Source: Debaryomyces hansenii CBS767
Taxonomy: Eukaryota > Ascomycota > Pichiomycetes > Serinales > Debaryomycetaceae
NCBI RefSeq assembly: GCF_000006445.2
Contig: NC_006047.2
Coordinates: forward strand, 1,922,001 to 1,986,000
DNA: 64,000 nucleotides
Reading direction: 5' to 3'
Shown: positions 38,225 through 50,832 of the stretch, piece by piece
How positions within the stretch are numbered: the first letter of the stretch is position 1
Layout: the number at the start of each line of letters is the position of its first letter
Notes under the pieces: generated by a model
Told to the model about the DNA's origin: nothing
The model's input: only the letters and a program-made list of their open reading frames with translations
Database searches by the model: none
Position numbers and translations under genes: made by a program

Positions 38225-39304
38225 CTATACACTCACCACGTATTTTTCAGCTTTTGCTCCTAGCAATTCAAGCTCTTTTAAAGCATCATCAATTTTATGA
38301 AGTCCGCCATTATAAGATCTATATCTAACAGGTTGTATTTTACCAGTATTTAAATAACCTGTAGTTATATCGACAAGACTTTTTCCAAAACTTATATCCT
38401 CATGAAATTTCTTTATAATTACTTCCTTGTGTGAAATATTTTCAGGAACATGTTTCGGAATAGAAACAATCCCAGCAAATACAGGCCTTGTATGTTTTAG
38501 GTTTGGAGAAGACTTACTGAGTATGTCAATTACAACAGCCGAAGTTTCTTTCGAAACACAATCTATACCATAATCGATCCCATCTTTTGCGTTTTCTAAG
38601 ACTTTCTTAGAAATTTCAGAAGCATGCAAATGGCGATCAATTACCACATCAACGCCTAGACTTTTGATATATTGTTCATTTTCTAAACTTGCGATTGAAA
38701 TAACTTTCAATCCATGAATTTTCGCTAATTGCGTAACATAAAGTCCTACCACAGTTGCACCTCCCCATAATAAGAGTGTGGCCTTTTTATTACCTTCTTT
38801 CTTTTCATTCAAATCAATCTCGAAACTATTATATAGTAACACCCCAGCGGTAACCAATCCAACACCCACAGTTGCACCATCTTCAAAAGAAAATGAGTTT
38901 GGTAGCTTCCAAACCAACCTTGAATCAATTGCAGTATATTGCTGAAAAGTACTCGTTCTATTATCTCTATAGCTTGTACTACTAATCATCACTCTATCTC
39001 CTACTTCGAACTCATCAACGTTTTTGCCTCTTTCTACAATGACACCGCTACTTTCTCTACCATTGATCCATGGAAAGTGATAAATACCAAATCCATATTT
39101 TTTCCCTTTCCAATCAATAGGATTCAATCCGATTGCTTTATTATTTACTAATATATCATAATCTCCTAATTTAGGAATCGGATGGTCGAGAACAACTTTT
39201 AATGGTTCATTATAATTAATGACAGCCAAAGCTGACTGATTTGTATTATTAAATACTAGACCTTGTCTTTCTGTATTGATTTCACTATAAGTTTCTGTTG
39301 CCAT
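38225..39304 (-). CDS. MDR-superfamily NADPH oxidoreductase (zinc-independent)
   Basis: This 359-residue protein has the GroES-like N-terminal domain (DYDILVNNKAIGLNPIDWKG) and a Rossmann domain with LLWGGATVVGLYVTQLAKIHG at about residues 177-197. The zinc ligands of classical alcohol dehydrogenases are absent, placing it among the quinone-reductase/enoyl-reductase group. Saccharomyces has a similar small family (YNL134C, YCR102C, YLR460C), often induced by stress. The substrate is unknown. It is convergent with the FMN monooxygenase; a partnership is possible but not implied by the sequence. Confidence 0.87.
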   Translation of the reverse strand: MATETYSEINTERQGLVFNNTNQSALAVINYNEPLKVVLDHPIPKLGDYDILVNNKAIGLNPIDWKGKKYGFGIYHFPWINGRESSGVIVERGKNVDEFEVGDRVMISSTSYRDNRTSTFQQYTAIDSRLVWKLPNSFSFEDGATVGVGLVTAGVLLYNSFEIDLNEKKEGNKKATLLLWGGATVVGLYVTQLAKIHGLKVISIASLENEQYIKSLGVDVVIDRHLHASEISKKVLENAKDGIDYGIDCVSKETSAVVIDILSKSSPNLKHTRPVFAGIVSIPKHVPENISHKEVIIKKFHEDISFGKSLVDITTGYLNTGKIQPVRYRSYNGGLHKIDDALKELELLGAKAEKYVVSV

Positions 39305-39939
39305 TTTTCAATTAGTTGCAATCTTACAAATTTTAGGAGAATAAAAAAAAAGTTATACTAACTATATTTAAATCATTATTCAGAGCCCATCGATTTATTA
39401 GATGTCAACCCAGTGGCTTCAATCATCTAATTTGAAAAACATTATTGTTTATTCTGCAATAGCACACCTCTGATATTCTTTTCGCCTCAGTTGTGTGTCA
39501 TGAAATCACAGTTGTCCATTATGCAATAAAGAAGAAATATCACGAGAAATTTGTGCTGCAAATTATTTAATTTCGAATATACGTATTTACTGCTTATATA
39601 ATTTGGGTGCTAGACCTTTTTCCATGGATAAAGCCACATCAATGCAATGTATATAACTAATTGTATTTCGGATAATGAATTTCCTTTGAAGAGTTGAAGA
39701 GGAATGACTACATAGAGGATGCTATTAGAATTTTTTGAAATTTAAAAGTAGATTGTCTAATATTTTCATATTCACAGAGAAGATTTCTTTTATTGATCTA
39801 CAGTCTATTTTAAATTAGTAACTAAGAGTAAATATACTATACATGTAGCTTTTACTAATATTATCGGTCATAATTTTATAAATAAATTGATAAGCAGATT
39901 GTAAGAAATGGTATACATCTATAGTAATCAATTGATAGG
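39305..39939. other. Intergenic before the MDR reductase
   Basis: About 635 AT-rich bases. One ATGTGGC core, reverse complemented, occurs at 39633-39639, too isolated to interpret. No ORF or RNA gene was recognised. Confidence 0.5.
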
Positions 39940-41482
39940 CTGATGCTTTTGTATATAATCCTTATATACCCCTACTGCTACTTTCTTTAGCGAATGTCTA
40001 CCATCATATAAGGGATATAATCCAATGATAATTAAAGCTAAGTAAATCCAAAAAAAGACTCGCAGTTGTCCAACTTTTAAAGAACTCTACTCCAAATCCA
40101 GTCCCTATATAAAGGTAATGGCCAAACTACCCTAAACATCACGAAAATCGCAGCCGCATAAGATATTTTATAAGTCGAGTTTTCTATCTCGTTTTGATGT
40201 TTCGTCTTGAATGCTCCTTTGCGAACTAATTCGTGATTTTAAATAGGAATTAACATCTTCACCATTAGATTTTTTCTCGCCATCAATAGAATTGCCGTCT
40301 GTTATACCACTATTATCTATCTCCTCTTCAGTTACAATAATTTTTGCCACCTTGAATTTCTTCCAATCTAACACATACAGCTTGATAGTTAAACTAACGA
40401 TTATACTAACTATCCCTGGTAAGATGAGTGTAACTAACCCACCATAAAGAAACAGAAGTTGTTGACCAGTACTAAAGATTGTGACCTCTCCATAAAATCT
40501 ATAGGCGGTTCCTAGTCATGTTGCAATTCTAGTGATTATTCCCAGGACTGGTGACACAAATGCAGCCAATGTTGTTTGTCTCTTCCAAGTAATTGAGAAT
40601 ACTAGGAATGACACATGGACATATGAGTATCGAGTAAAAATATCCCATTCATGTCATATCAACACCAACATGATGGAGCATCAGAGTAAATCATGCTGAA
40701 AATAAACCAAAAAATATAACTCCAAAATGATTGACTCTAAAAACTTGGTGGTTTTTTGCATTTGGATTAATGTATTGTTTGTAAATGTCAAATGATACAA
40801 TACTACTAACTGAAATCAATTGTGCACTGACTGTTGATGTAACTGCGATAAGTAGTGAAAAGAAATGCACCCAAAGCACCATTTCCTAGTAAGCATTTTA
40901 ACATGTATGGCAACCCAAGTCCATTATTAACTTCATATGTAGTCATTTTTCTTGGACAAGTAGGGAAAATAGGTTTGTCTTCTAATACAATACTTGACAA
41001 TCCTATAATTGTTCCTAAAGGCCACACGTTGCCAAAAATAGTGAGTGCTGCAAGTAGGTACCCAGATACAGCTGCGTGCAAATCAGCACTAAAACTCTTC
41101 TACCAAAATGAACTATCCATAACAGTTAAGCCAAAACTACCAATGGCATGAATAATTCCAAAAAAGATTGCACCTTGTGAGTTCCCAGTTAAGAAGGGGC
41201 CTTCAAAATTTCCTTCAATATACCGATCGTTATCATGCTTCATGACTAAACCATATAATACATCTCAGCCACTTATTTCAGGTGCTTGCAAAACTGCACT
41301 GGCTGTTAAACCTATCCCAATAGATCATTTAGCTACCATAAACATTTCAGTAGACTGAGAGTTCTCGTTAAGATATTCTCGCATTAACTTGGTAGCCACT
41401 ATAATACCAATGGCAAAAGACCAACCCCGACAAGGATTCCATATCCGCTCCCTTGATTCAAAAGTTCAACCAATTCCAACAT
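39940..41482 (-). pseudogene. Degenerate urea permease (DUR3 paralogue), intronless
   Basis: The minus strand can be followed from an ATG at 41480-41482 (MLELVELLNQGSGYGIL) to about 39940, parallel to the intact DUR3 at 50833-52964. Conserved pieces such as IVGLSSIVLE, AVTSTVSAQLISVSS and DFDIYK-like blocks are spread over different frames (fragments at 40806-41081, 40691-40882 and 40168-40374). There are several frameshifts and internal stops, so it cannot make a protein. At about 40595 the sequence runs straight through the point where the intact gene has its 83-base intron, giving GVIP then ITWKRQT with no donor, branch point or acceptor. The pseudogene thus either lost the intron, never had it, or came from cDNA. 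Confidence 0.85.
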
Positions 41483-42390
41483 AAGTCAAATTAGTTTATT
41501 TGCTTTTAGAAACTAATTCTAAGAAGTGCATGGTTCGTTTTATACAACAGCTTTAAAAAAAGTTTGAATACGATAGTAATATGGAGATCGATAAATCAGT
41601 TTGGTGGAGTTATGTAAATGAGACTTATGCAGCATAACTAATATTTAAGATGATTGGTTAACGGCCACCGGCCATATTACTATATTATATTTGGTCTACT
41701 ATTAAATCATACATTAGGCACTGAAATGTTCATTCAAGCTTACAATAGGAGTAGCGTATCTCTGGGTGCTAATCTTATTTTTTTGAATATAAAAGCTAAA
41801 AGACTAAGCAAGTAATTTTTTGTAATCGGCAATGTTCCCTTGAGTAGTACATCCGTATTTCTGTCTATTAAATACTTTAAGTCAGGATCATAGGAGAATA
41901 TTAAATGATAGAGCATAACAAGCCAAGACTTCTTAAGTCTCGTAGATTAGTAGTAATTTTGAACTACGACAATTATACAGAATTGCAGACCGTGGAACCT
42001 TGATATATAAATGGAACTTCTGGCAATTGCAACAGGCATTCTCTTTGTGTTTTGCATCAATGTGTATAGATTGCACCGTATTTTGATGGTTTTTGTTTAT
42101 ATGCGCTTTCTTCATATCCGGGGATAATTGGATCTGTATTTTGTGTCGCGATGAGTCTTAATTAATACTAGATAATTAATTGTCGTGCATTTACTGATGA
42201 CGCTTCTGGCCTTGCAAGAATAATAAGCGACGTGAGGTTTGCATAGTCGACAAAGCTTTTCCGGTATTTATACAGGAGCCAGGTTATTAGCTTGAAGTCG
42301 CAAATCGAATAGCCGAACTGTCACAACCAAAAAGAATTATTGAATTCAACGGTAACTTTATAGGAATATCTATTCATCGGGAACCTCCGG

Positions 42391-42780
42391 AAATTTCAGA
42401 AAGATATATGGGATAATGATATTCAAGGGGGATATAGGAGTCCGAAATTGTCTAAAAGTAATATGCTCGTCTACCGGGAGAATTCCCCAATTCAGAATGA
42501 TATCAAATGGAGCCTTTAATTCATTCCTAAATATATATGGGGTAATCATATTCCAGGGAAATACCGGGTTTGAAATTGTTATAAAGTAATGTGTTTGTAT
42601 ATTGGCAAAAAATTTTTGGATGTAATACCATCTAATCATCGGAAATTTGCGGAACATTTCTAGAGATGTACGGGGTAATAACACTTTGAGGGATGCTGAA
42701 GTATTGTTAAAATATGTTGCGCTCTTTGGCAAGGAACGCCCGCAATTCTATTACAAAATATTCATTTTGTGTCTACTCAA
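42391..42780. repeat. Three diverged tandem repeats, unit about 130 bp
   Basis: The block tatatggggtaatnatattc with following agggnnata and gaaattgttnta recurs with a period of about 129-132 bases. Copies begin near 42404, 42533 and 42665. Units are strongly diverged, suggesting an old array. Confidence 0.5.
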
Positions 42781-42828
42781 AATGTCAATCTGCACTATGC
42801 GTAATGCAGAATGTCTTACCCCACTGGA

Positions 42829-43298
42829 ACAATTTTGTGTTTGGGGTAAGCCGTACTAAAAGATGCAACACCGTGGGGGGAGAAGGTCTACAAACCATAT
42901 AGATAACCCTTAATCTTTTCAAAAGAGTGTAATCCAAAAAGTTGTTAAAGAATCACATCGTGACAGAGGTTTAATACTGACTTAGCTCTGTTAGTACTAC
43001 AACGTATGTTATATAATCCGTGCGAGCTGTCGTTCTAAGAAATTAGGATATTTAATTTCTATGCCCAGAAAATATGATGGCCGGATGACACAACTACATT
43101 GTTCCCAATATGCATAAAAATATTTGAATTGTACCGATATTGTTCGCATGCAAAGAGAAAGATCTTACTCAAATACTATTCGTCTAATCAGTAATTGACC
43201 TGTGGAGGTATTATGCAAAGTAATAAACCAGTGTGCAGACTCCGAGTCCCATATCCCTGTTAAATAGCATTAAAACAATTTGTTGAACATTACCCCAC
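42829..43298. promoter_or_regulatory. GTGGGG (Mig1-type) motifs upstream of the JEN-type gene
   Basis: CCCCAC at 42829-42834, GTGGGG at 42873-42878 and CCCCAC at 43293-43298 fit the core of the Mig1 glucose-repression site. Carboxylate permeases of the Jen family are glucose-repressed in Saccharomyces, so the motifs make sense, though such short matches may be chance. Confidence 0.35.
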
Positions 43299-43477
43299 AA
43301 CTTACATTTAATAGATGAATGCTCTCAACGCGGTGCGGCAGATACCGGATGATACATATTTTCTATTTGATAGCTGTCACATCAAAATAATATTTAAACC
43401 GGCCTTATCTCGAACTATTGTCTCAACTTATCAACTAAAACACTTATTTATCTAATTATTAAAGCAACATTTGCAAA

Positions 43478-45207
43478 ATGGGACCTTCGCGATTAGATAA
43501 TGAAGAAGCTGCGAGCTTTCAATCTGATTATGTTCCATCCATGGTGATTAGAGAGCATAACAAGCACATTATTCAACCACCTAATTTCTCATCACATTCC
43601 ATCTCAAAATATTTTAGAACGAGAATACCTTCCATGTTTTTAACAGGAGACGAGATAGATCAATTTACTTGGAATGACGTTTTTAATCCTTTCTCTTCGC
43701 TCAAAGAAATGAATAGTCGTCAGTGGAATTTCTTTTTAGTTGGTTTCGCAGGTTGGACTTGGGATGCGTTTGACTTTTTCCTTGTTAGTTTGAATGTTTC
43801 GTCTATTGCAAAGGATCTTGATAGAACTGTTAAAGATATCACTTGGGGTATCACTTTGGTGCTTATGCTCAGATCAGTTGGTGCCATTATTTTTGGATTA
43901 TGGGGTGATAGATATGGAAGAAAATGGCCTTATATTACAAACATGTTTCTCTTGGTTATTCTTCAAATAGCTTGTGGGTTCGTGAAAGATTACAATTCTT
44001 TTTTGGGAGTTAGAGCATTATTTGGAATCGCCATGGGTGGTATGTTCGGAAACTGTGCAGCTTGTGCTTGTATGTATTTTATCAATCGCCACGGTGCTGA
44101 ATTTCCCAATAGGGTTACTAACAATCTGTATAGTGGATGATGCCCCAAAGAAAACAAGAGGCTTCTTGTCAGGATTTTTTCAACAAGGATATGCCTTGTA
44201 TGTATAATCTTTTAAATCATACTCTAGAACGACAGATACTAACATATTTTAGCGGATATTTATTGGTTGTTATATTTCAACGTGCTATTACGGACAATTC
44301 GAAATATAGTTGGAGAGCATTATTCTGGTTTTCAGCTGGTCCTGCAGTAATTTTCATGGTTTGGAGGTTCTTCTTACCAGAAACAGATACATTCTTAAGG
44401 CAAAAGCAAAGGTTGTACGAGAATAACGAGAAAAAAAAACTGAAGGTATTTGAGTTTAGCCAAGAAGGGAAAAAAGCCGTTAAAAGTTACTGGCTTGTCC
44501 TACTTTATACCGTCTTTTTGATGTCCGGTTTCAATTTCATGTCCCATGGTTCCCAGGATTTGTATCCTACTTTACTATCAAAGCAATATGAATTTAGTTC
44601 TGATCGCTCTACGGTTACTAACGCTGTGGCAAATTTGGGTGCAATCACAGGTGGTTTGATTCTTGGTCATATGTCTACTTTCATTGGACGTAGATTAGCA
44701 ATTGTCGTGGGGTGTGTTCTTGGTGGTGCCATGATATATCCATGGGCGTTTATTAAAGGCTCGGGTATAAACGCCGGTGCATTTTTCTTACAAGCTGGTG
44801 TTCAAGGTGCCTGGGGTGTTGTTCCTATTCATCTTTCTGAATTATCTCCACCACAGTTCAGATCTTTTGTCACTGGTCTTTCTTATCAACTTGGTAACTT
44901 ATGCTCCAGTGCTAGTTCGACTATTGAGAGTACAATAGGTGAGAGGTTTCCGATTCACAGAGAAGGCGAAGAGGATATATATGATTATGCAAAAGTGATG
45001 CTGATTTTTATGGGATGTGTGTTTGCATATTTGATCATAGTTACCGTTTTTGGGCCAGAAAATAGAGGTGCTGATTTAGGAATTGAAAGAGATGAAATAC
45101 TTGATGAGGACGACGTTCACGATGTAACTCAAAAATCGATTGACTCGATTGAACAATATAAACCCGAGAATAACGAAAAGAAGCCAGCAATTATTCACGT
45201 AGAATAA
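43478..45207 (+). CDS. Jen-family monocarboxylate/dicarboxylate proton symporter, two introns
   Basis: The gene reads as two overlapping frames but is intact when spliced. Exon 1 is 43478-44069, exon 2 is 44134-44197 and exon 3 is 44253-45207, giving 536 residues. Across the junctions the protein reads NCAACALDDAPKK and QQGYAFGYLLVVIFQ, as expected for the family. It is a major-facilitator transporter with a long cytosolic N-terminus and 12 predicted segments. The Jen signature NFMSHGSQDLYPT lies at about residues 312-324. Jen proteins import lactate, pyruvate or dicarboxylates with protons at the plasma membrane. Whether this member is Jen1-like or Jen2-like is open, so no symbol is given. 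Confidence 0.9.
44070..44133 (+). other. Intron 1 of the JEN-type gene
   Basis: The intron is 64 bases with donor GTATGT at 44070, branch point TACTAAC at 44116-44122 and acceptor TAG ending at 44133. It splits a Leu codon (t/tg). Confidence 0.9.
44198..44252 (+). other. Intron 2 of the JEN-type gene
   Basis: The intron is 55 bases with donor GTATGT at 44198, branch point TACTAAC at 44237-44243 and acceptor TAG ending at 44252. It splits a Phe codon (tt/c). It is very short but has all signals. Confidence 0.9.
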
Positions 45208-45929
45208 ACATTGATTTTAATATTCATATAGCTATGTAATCGAGTGAAATTATATACCTTTAAAATGAAGCAGATATTACGTATTCTAATATGTGTAGAC
45301 TCCTCTATTATGTAATAGACCGTAGAAACGTGCCAATACATAGGCACATCCTGTAATGTGTTATAAACAAGAGTAATGTTAATGACTCAACATTTTCCAT
45401 TCGTATAATCAATTATTCAAACACACCAAATAATTTACATTTCTCGATAATAAAATCTGAATTATTTTTTACTTGCTTCTTTAATCAGTTATGCGAAAAA
45501 TTTGGGATTGTATAAAATTCCAATATAATTCACCATACTTGCTTTCTTGTTAGCCGCGGATGGATTTACAATATTTTTCAACTCTCTACTTCAATTCCTT
45601 TGCATATTTGTCGTTTCAGTCGTTTTATCAGCTGAAAACTAGTAGATTACTGTGGTGGTGTGAGACATATCAAGAAGAAACATTGACACTAACCCATAGT
45701 GTCTATCACTCTCGCGCTCTGAAGATTTTAAAAATGGAGTATCGGAATTGCAATTTATGATGGTTTTACGTCTAAATTATCTACATTTGAGTAAACTTTA
45801 ATCAATAAAAGCAAGCAATTAAAAACTTGAAATAAAAGTTGCAAGCATAAAAACTTAAAACAAATAGAAGCACTTTATCACCTTATAAACAAAGGTTTCA
45901 TCTGTCATTAGTAATATCCTTGAAATAAT
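45208..45929. other. Intergenic after the JEN-type gene
   Basis: About 720 AT-rich bases. A 66-codon ORF at 45560-45760 has no recognisable similarity or codon bias and is left out. Nothing else was seen. Confidence 0.5.
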
Positions 45930-46914
<985 letters not shown>

Positions 46915-47694
46915 TCATATATTTTATTATTAACAAATCGTATTGCTAATAAATTAATTCATTGAAACTCGATTTTTATCCAACATATATAGTAATGTCG
47001 TGTTGTCTTTAAAATAATGATCAGTACTATGGATATATAGTATTAGAGGGGTATTATGGTATAACACTTTTCTTATGGAATTACAGCAGTGGCTCTAGTA
47101 TTCTAACGAAGTATATACAAAACCCTATCGTTACAGTTGTTGCACTTGTACCTCATCAAAAAGATCTATTTCTTCGGAAATATGCACAATAATATCCTTT
47201 GTGATAATATAGTAACGGAAATCGATTCATCATCACCAAACTCATAATTACAGAAGTGTTTCGTAAAAAGGAGTCACATAATAGATCCATCTAATAATGT
47301 CTAACACTTTTATAATACCAAGATATTGCTAAAGTGTTGAGGAACTTCTCAATAATAATGTGGTTTCGCCAAAATCTGATAAAATGTTCATATATCGCAA
47401 AATTCATAAAAATCAGAAACTTACAAGATACCTAGTCCATAGTTTATCAAGAGCAAAACTGGGACATGAAAATACTTTATCATTGATTATAGCTATTTTA
47501 TCCCAATTTAAGCCCGCATTTATCATTCAAACATATTCCAATATTTATCGGATATCTAATAACAGGTCTGCACCTAATTATTTGTCGAAATGTGGGGTGA
47601 ATTTACCATTTTCTTCACGCTTTAGTGCGGGAGTAAAAGCTTACTCATGAATATTTTATACCCAAAACATTGAGTTTTAAACGTCGTACATAGA
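46915..47694. other. Intergenic before the second Zn2Cys6 regulator
   Basis: These 780 bases are AT-rich. One ATGTGGTT element lies at 47359-47366, about 330 bp before the regulator ATG. A 96-codon open frame at 47360-47650 lacks any recognisable feature and is not called. Confidence 0.5.
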
Positions 47695-50228
47695 ATGGCT
47701 CTGAAGACTAAAAGACCTAGGTTGATTCCTCCTGAACAAAGGAAAAAAGTCTCTAAAGCTTGCGACAATTGCAGAAAGCGAAAATTCAAGGTATGTTGTA
47801 TGTATTGTTGATTCAAAAATAACCTATGTGGCTTAAATACTAACTTGAAAAAGTGTAACGGCGAATCGCCTTGTCTATTATGTTCTCAGAAAGGACTAGA
47901 ATGCTTTTATTGCGATATAGATAGAAGATCACTAAAGGGGAAAAAGATATCAAAGACTGGGGACAAGCCAACATCTGAAATGAAGGAATCTATTACTCAC
48001 ACGAATAGTTTAAGTAACAACGACAGTCATCTACCTTTGCCTTCCGGTAAACTGATTATTTTAAGTATATCTCCAAGTGGCTTACAGCCTTTATTAAATT
48101 CAAGGTATGTTGTATGTATTGTTGATTCAAAAATAACCTATGTGGCTTAAATACTAACTTGAAAAAGTGTAACGGCGAATCGCCTTGTCTATTATGTTCT
48201 CAGAAAGGACTAGAATGCTTTTATTGCGATATAGATAGAAGATCACTAAAGGGGAAAAAGATATCAAAGACTGGGGACAAGCCAACATCTGAAATGAAGG
48301 AATCTATTACTCACACGAATAGTTTAAGTAACAACGACAGTCATCTACCTTTGCCTTCCGGTAAACTGATTATTTTAAGTATATCTCCAAGTGGCTTACA
48401 GCCTTTATTAACATTACCGTTAAGCGACGACGACAACACTGAATTACAAGCTGGTATTAATGGATCAAGGACAGACGATAGTAATATAATAGAAAATGTA
48501 CCGAGTAGTGGAGAGCATACTAGGCTATTGCTCAATTCAGCAGGAAATTTGCGGTACTTTGGTGAAAGTAGTCCATTATCGTTAATACAAGAATGCCGCT
48601 CAATATTCAAAGTAGTTCTTGGTTCGTCGAAATTTACCGACGACCCTAAAAGAGGTCGTGTTATGGATGAGCCTTCACAACCAAAGAAAGGGATTCAAGT
48701 TTTCTTACCCAAAAGAGAACTGTGTGATATCCTAGTATCTCTTTTCGAAAGAAATATTAATGATGCATTCTACATCTTCGACATGGAACACTTTAGACAT
48801 AACATTGTCAAGTTGGCATATAGTGAATCTCTGCATATTGATACACCCAAACTATGCTTGCTCTATTTTGTTCTTTCCATAGGTGCTTTTTTTGCAGAAG
48901 CATCACCGAACCGAATAGAAGAGCAGAATTTACGTCATGGGGCTTTCTTTGATAGTGCAGTAGATATGATGAGAGATTGTGTTTATGATGGTAGGCTATG
49001 GATGGTGGAAGCAGATTTTTTGAGACATTTTTATTATCAATCAAACTGTCAAAGAAGTTCTGCCTGGATACATTTGGGAACTGCTATAAGGCATGCTCAA
49101 GGCTTGGGATTACATAGAAAAATCATAAACGAAAAATTTACGAATCCATCTTACGTTATGCATAGAAGAAGATTGTGGAGATCCTTATTTATTTGTGATA
49201 GAATATATTCAATAGTCCTTGGAAGACCATTGGCTATCAATAATTATGATTGGGATGATTCGGAATTGCAGGAATTGAGTGATGATGAAAATGAAAAGTT
49301 TAGAATTAGGTGTCAAGTCGAACTTTCTAAAATTGCGCAAATTAATAGTAAGATAGTTGAAAATATTTACCGAGATGGAGTGATAAATATTAAACATACG
49401 CGAGCTTTGGCTATCGAGCTCAAGCTATGGTCATTAAATATACCTAATGACCTAGACATAAGCAATACATTGAAAGAAGATTTAATGTCACCCGATAGTA
49501 ATAATAACTATTTGTTAATGCAAGTCCATTTGGCACAATTGTATGGTATTATGTTGTTGTTCAGACCATTCTTAATGCATGTACTTTTAAGAAAATTAAA
49601 GCCTGGAACTTATGGCGAATTAAAAGACGACTGGTTACTTCTTTATTTTTGCAAAGCATGTATAAAATCTTCATTCTTGTGTGTTTGGTTAATAAGCTTT
49701 TATACGGAACAAAAGGGTGATAGAACAGAACTGTTTGCTATGAGTAACGGCTGCTTATTTGCGTCCGCGATATTGGGTCTCACATTGTTAGAGCAAAGAC
49801 TACAGAGCAAGCCAGATTATGACTATATAAGAGTCTTATCCGATACATTACAGGTAGCCAGTAACCTTCTACATAATGATGGGGCATTTAACCTTAGTTC
49901 TGAAAGATGGGGAGAGAATGTTGACAATATGGTAGCTGCCATCCCTAAATATCAGCATGACCAGACTTCTACTAATTCAGGAGATGCTTCTGACTCTTAT
50001 AGAAATGATTTCGAAGCATTCAGCAAAGAGATAATATTGATGGATAATGAATTTGGTGGTCTAAAAGATTTGACAAGTTTTCAGCAAGGTTTCATTCCAT
50101 CCGATGATGAGTTATTATGTGCAATGGGAATAGATCGACAAGAACTAGGATCCAATGAAAGCCCTCCTTTAGATGCTTTTATGTATGATTATGGTAAAAA
50201 AGATCAACTTTTCGATAGGTATATTTAG
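47695..50228 (+). CDS. Zn(II)2Cys6 transcription factor, intron within the zinc cluster and internal duplication
   Basis: Exon 1 (47695-47790, 32 codons) encodes a basic start and the first two zinc-cluster cysteines (Cys23, Cys26). Exon 2 from 48168 to the stop supplies Cys33, 39, 42 and 49 and the rest, giving 718 residues in total with spacing CX2CX6CX5CX2CX6C. A fungal_trans-like domain lies at about residues 210-430 (LGTAIRHAQGLGLHRKI, RRRLWRSLFICDRIYSIVLGRP). An exact 314-bp tandem duplication leaves two donors and two acceptors. Joining the first donor (47791) to the second acceptor (48167) gives the intact protein. Using both introns adds a 251-base exon (47854-48104) and shifts the frame. 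The targets are unknown; DUR3 lies next to it. Confidence 0.82.
47784..48412 (+). repeat. Exact 314-bp tandem duplication inside the regulator gene
   Basis: The segment beginning attcaaggtatgttgtatgt and ending with cagcctttattaa occurs twice head to tail, with donor sites at 47791 and 48105, exactly 314 bases apart. I found no base difference between the two units on reading them side by side. Only two bases (aa) are shared at the junction, so it looks like a recent slippage or end-joining event, or an assembly artefact. Confidence 0.9.
47791..47853 (+). other. Intron, first copy, of the regulator gene
   Basis: This is a 63-base intron with donor GTATGT, branch point TACTAAC near 47838-47844 and acceptor AAG ending at 47853. 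Its duplicate spans 48105-48167. Confidence 0.85.
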
Positions 50229-50832
50229 ATAAGAGAACATACTTAATTCGTAATATCTGTGACCACTTAATGCGTTGTATTCGATGAATATCTAGATTTA
50301 TGATTCCTTTTTTGTATAAATGATAATAGTTGTAAGATGTAAGATAAGCTAGAATTTTAAATGAAATACTGGTAATAATTACAATAGTTAATAATCAGTA
50401 CTAGAGATAAAGGAAATACAAAATATAGAAAAATGTCACTTACTGAATTTCAGGCGTTGATTGCTGATTTCTCTAATGTTTTCATCATTCGCATAATTCC
50501 CGAGTGATCGAGCCTCAGTAAGTCCTACACAAAAGGTTATAGATGTCGCAATTATATTTTAATGCCAATTAAATTTCAATCCACACCTTGAAATTACAAG
50601 CCAATAGAATTGCAATCCACACCTTGAAGTAATATAATATATGAGGCTGGATTGTGAAAATTCTTTGTTGAATTTGCAAAGACACAATCGACAGAAAATT
50701 TTTTCACGTTTTTTTTCAAGTCTAATGAAAATTCAGAAGATTCAAAGATATATAAGTTTCGCAACACTGGCCGATGTGAAGAATGTTACATTAAGTATTT
50801 AATAAAATAGCTCGTATAGCTTTTGGTAAAAA
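50229..50832. other. DUR3 promoter region
   Basis: These 604 bases carry a GATAAG at 50343-50348, a possible GATA-factor site for nitrogen control, and the 36-bp tandem pair listed at 50564-50635. No ORF was recognised. Confidence 0.5.
50564..50635 (+). repeat. Tandem pair of 36-bp units upstream of DUR3
   Basis: Two adjacent units share caatccacaccttgaa exactly (50577-50592 and 50613-50628) and a diverged ccaatnnaatt block before it. The pair sits about 200-270 bases before the DUR3 ATG, the usual place for an upstream activating sequence. Confidence 0.7.

Larger units (their letters stand above)
41483..43477. other. Gene-free 2-kb region upstream of the carboxylate transporter
   Basis: This long stretch between the DUR3 pseudogene and the JEN-type gene holds three diverged tandem repeats (42391-42780) and several GTGGGG motifs. 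Small open frames (for example 42370-42732) are by-products of the repeats. No RNA gene was recognised. Confidence 0.55.

Noticed and set aside
42370..42732. 120-codon ORF with internal repeats
   Set aside because: The repetition in the protein follows from the 130-bp DNA repeats; there is no known domain or plausible promoter.
43478..45207. Frameshifted JEN pseudogene
   Set aside because: The apparent frame changes coincide with complete donor, TACTAAC branch and acceptor signals, and splicing restores conserved sequence, so the gene is intact with two introns.
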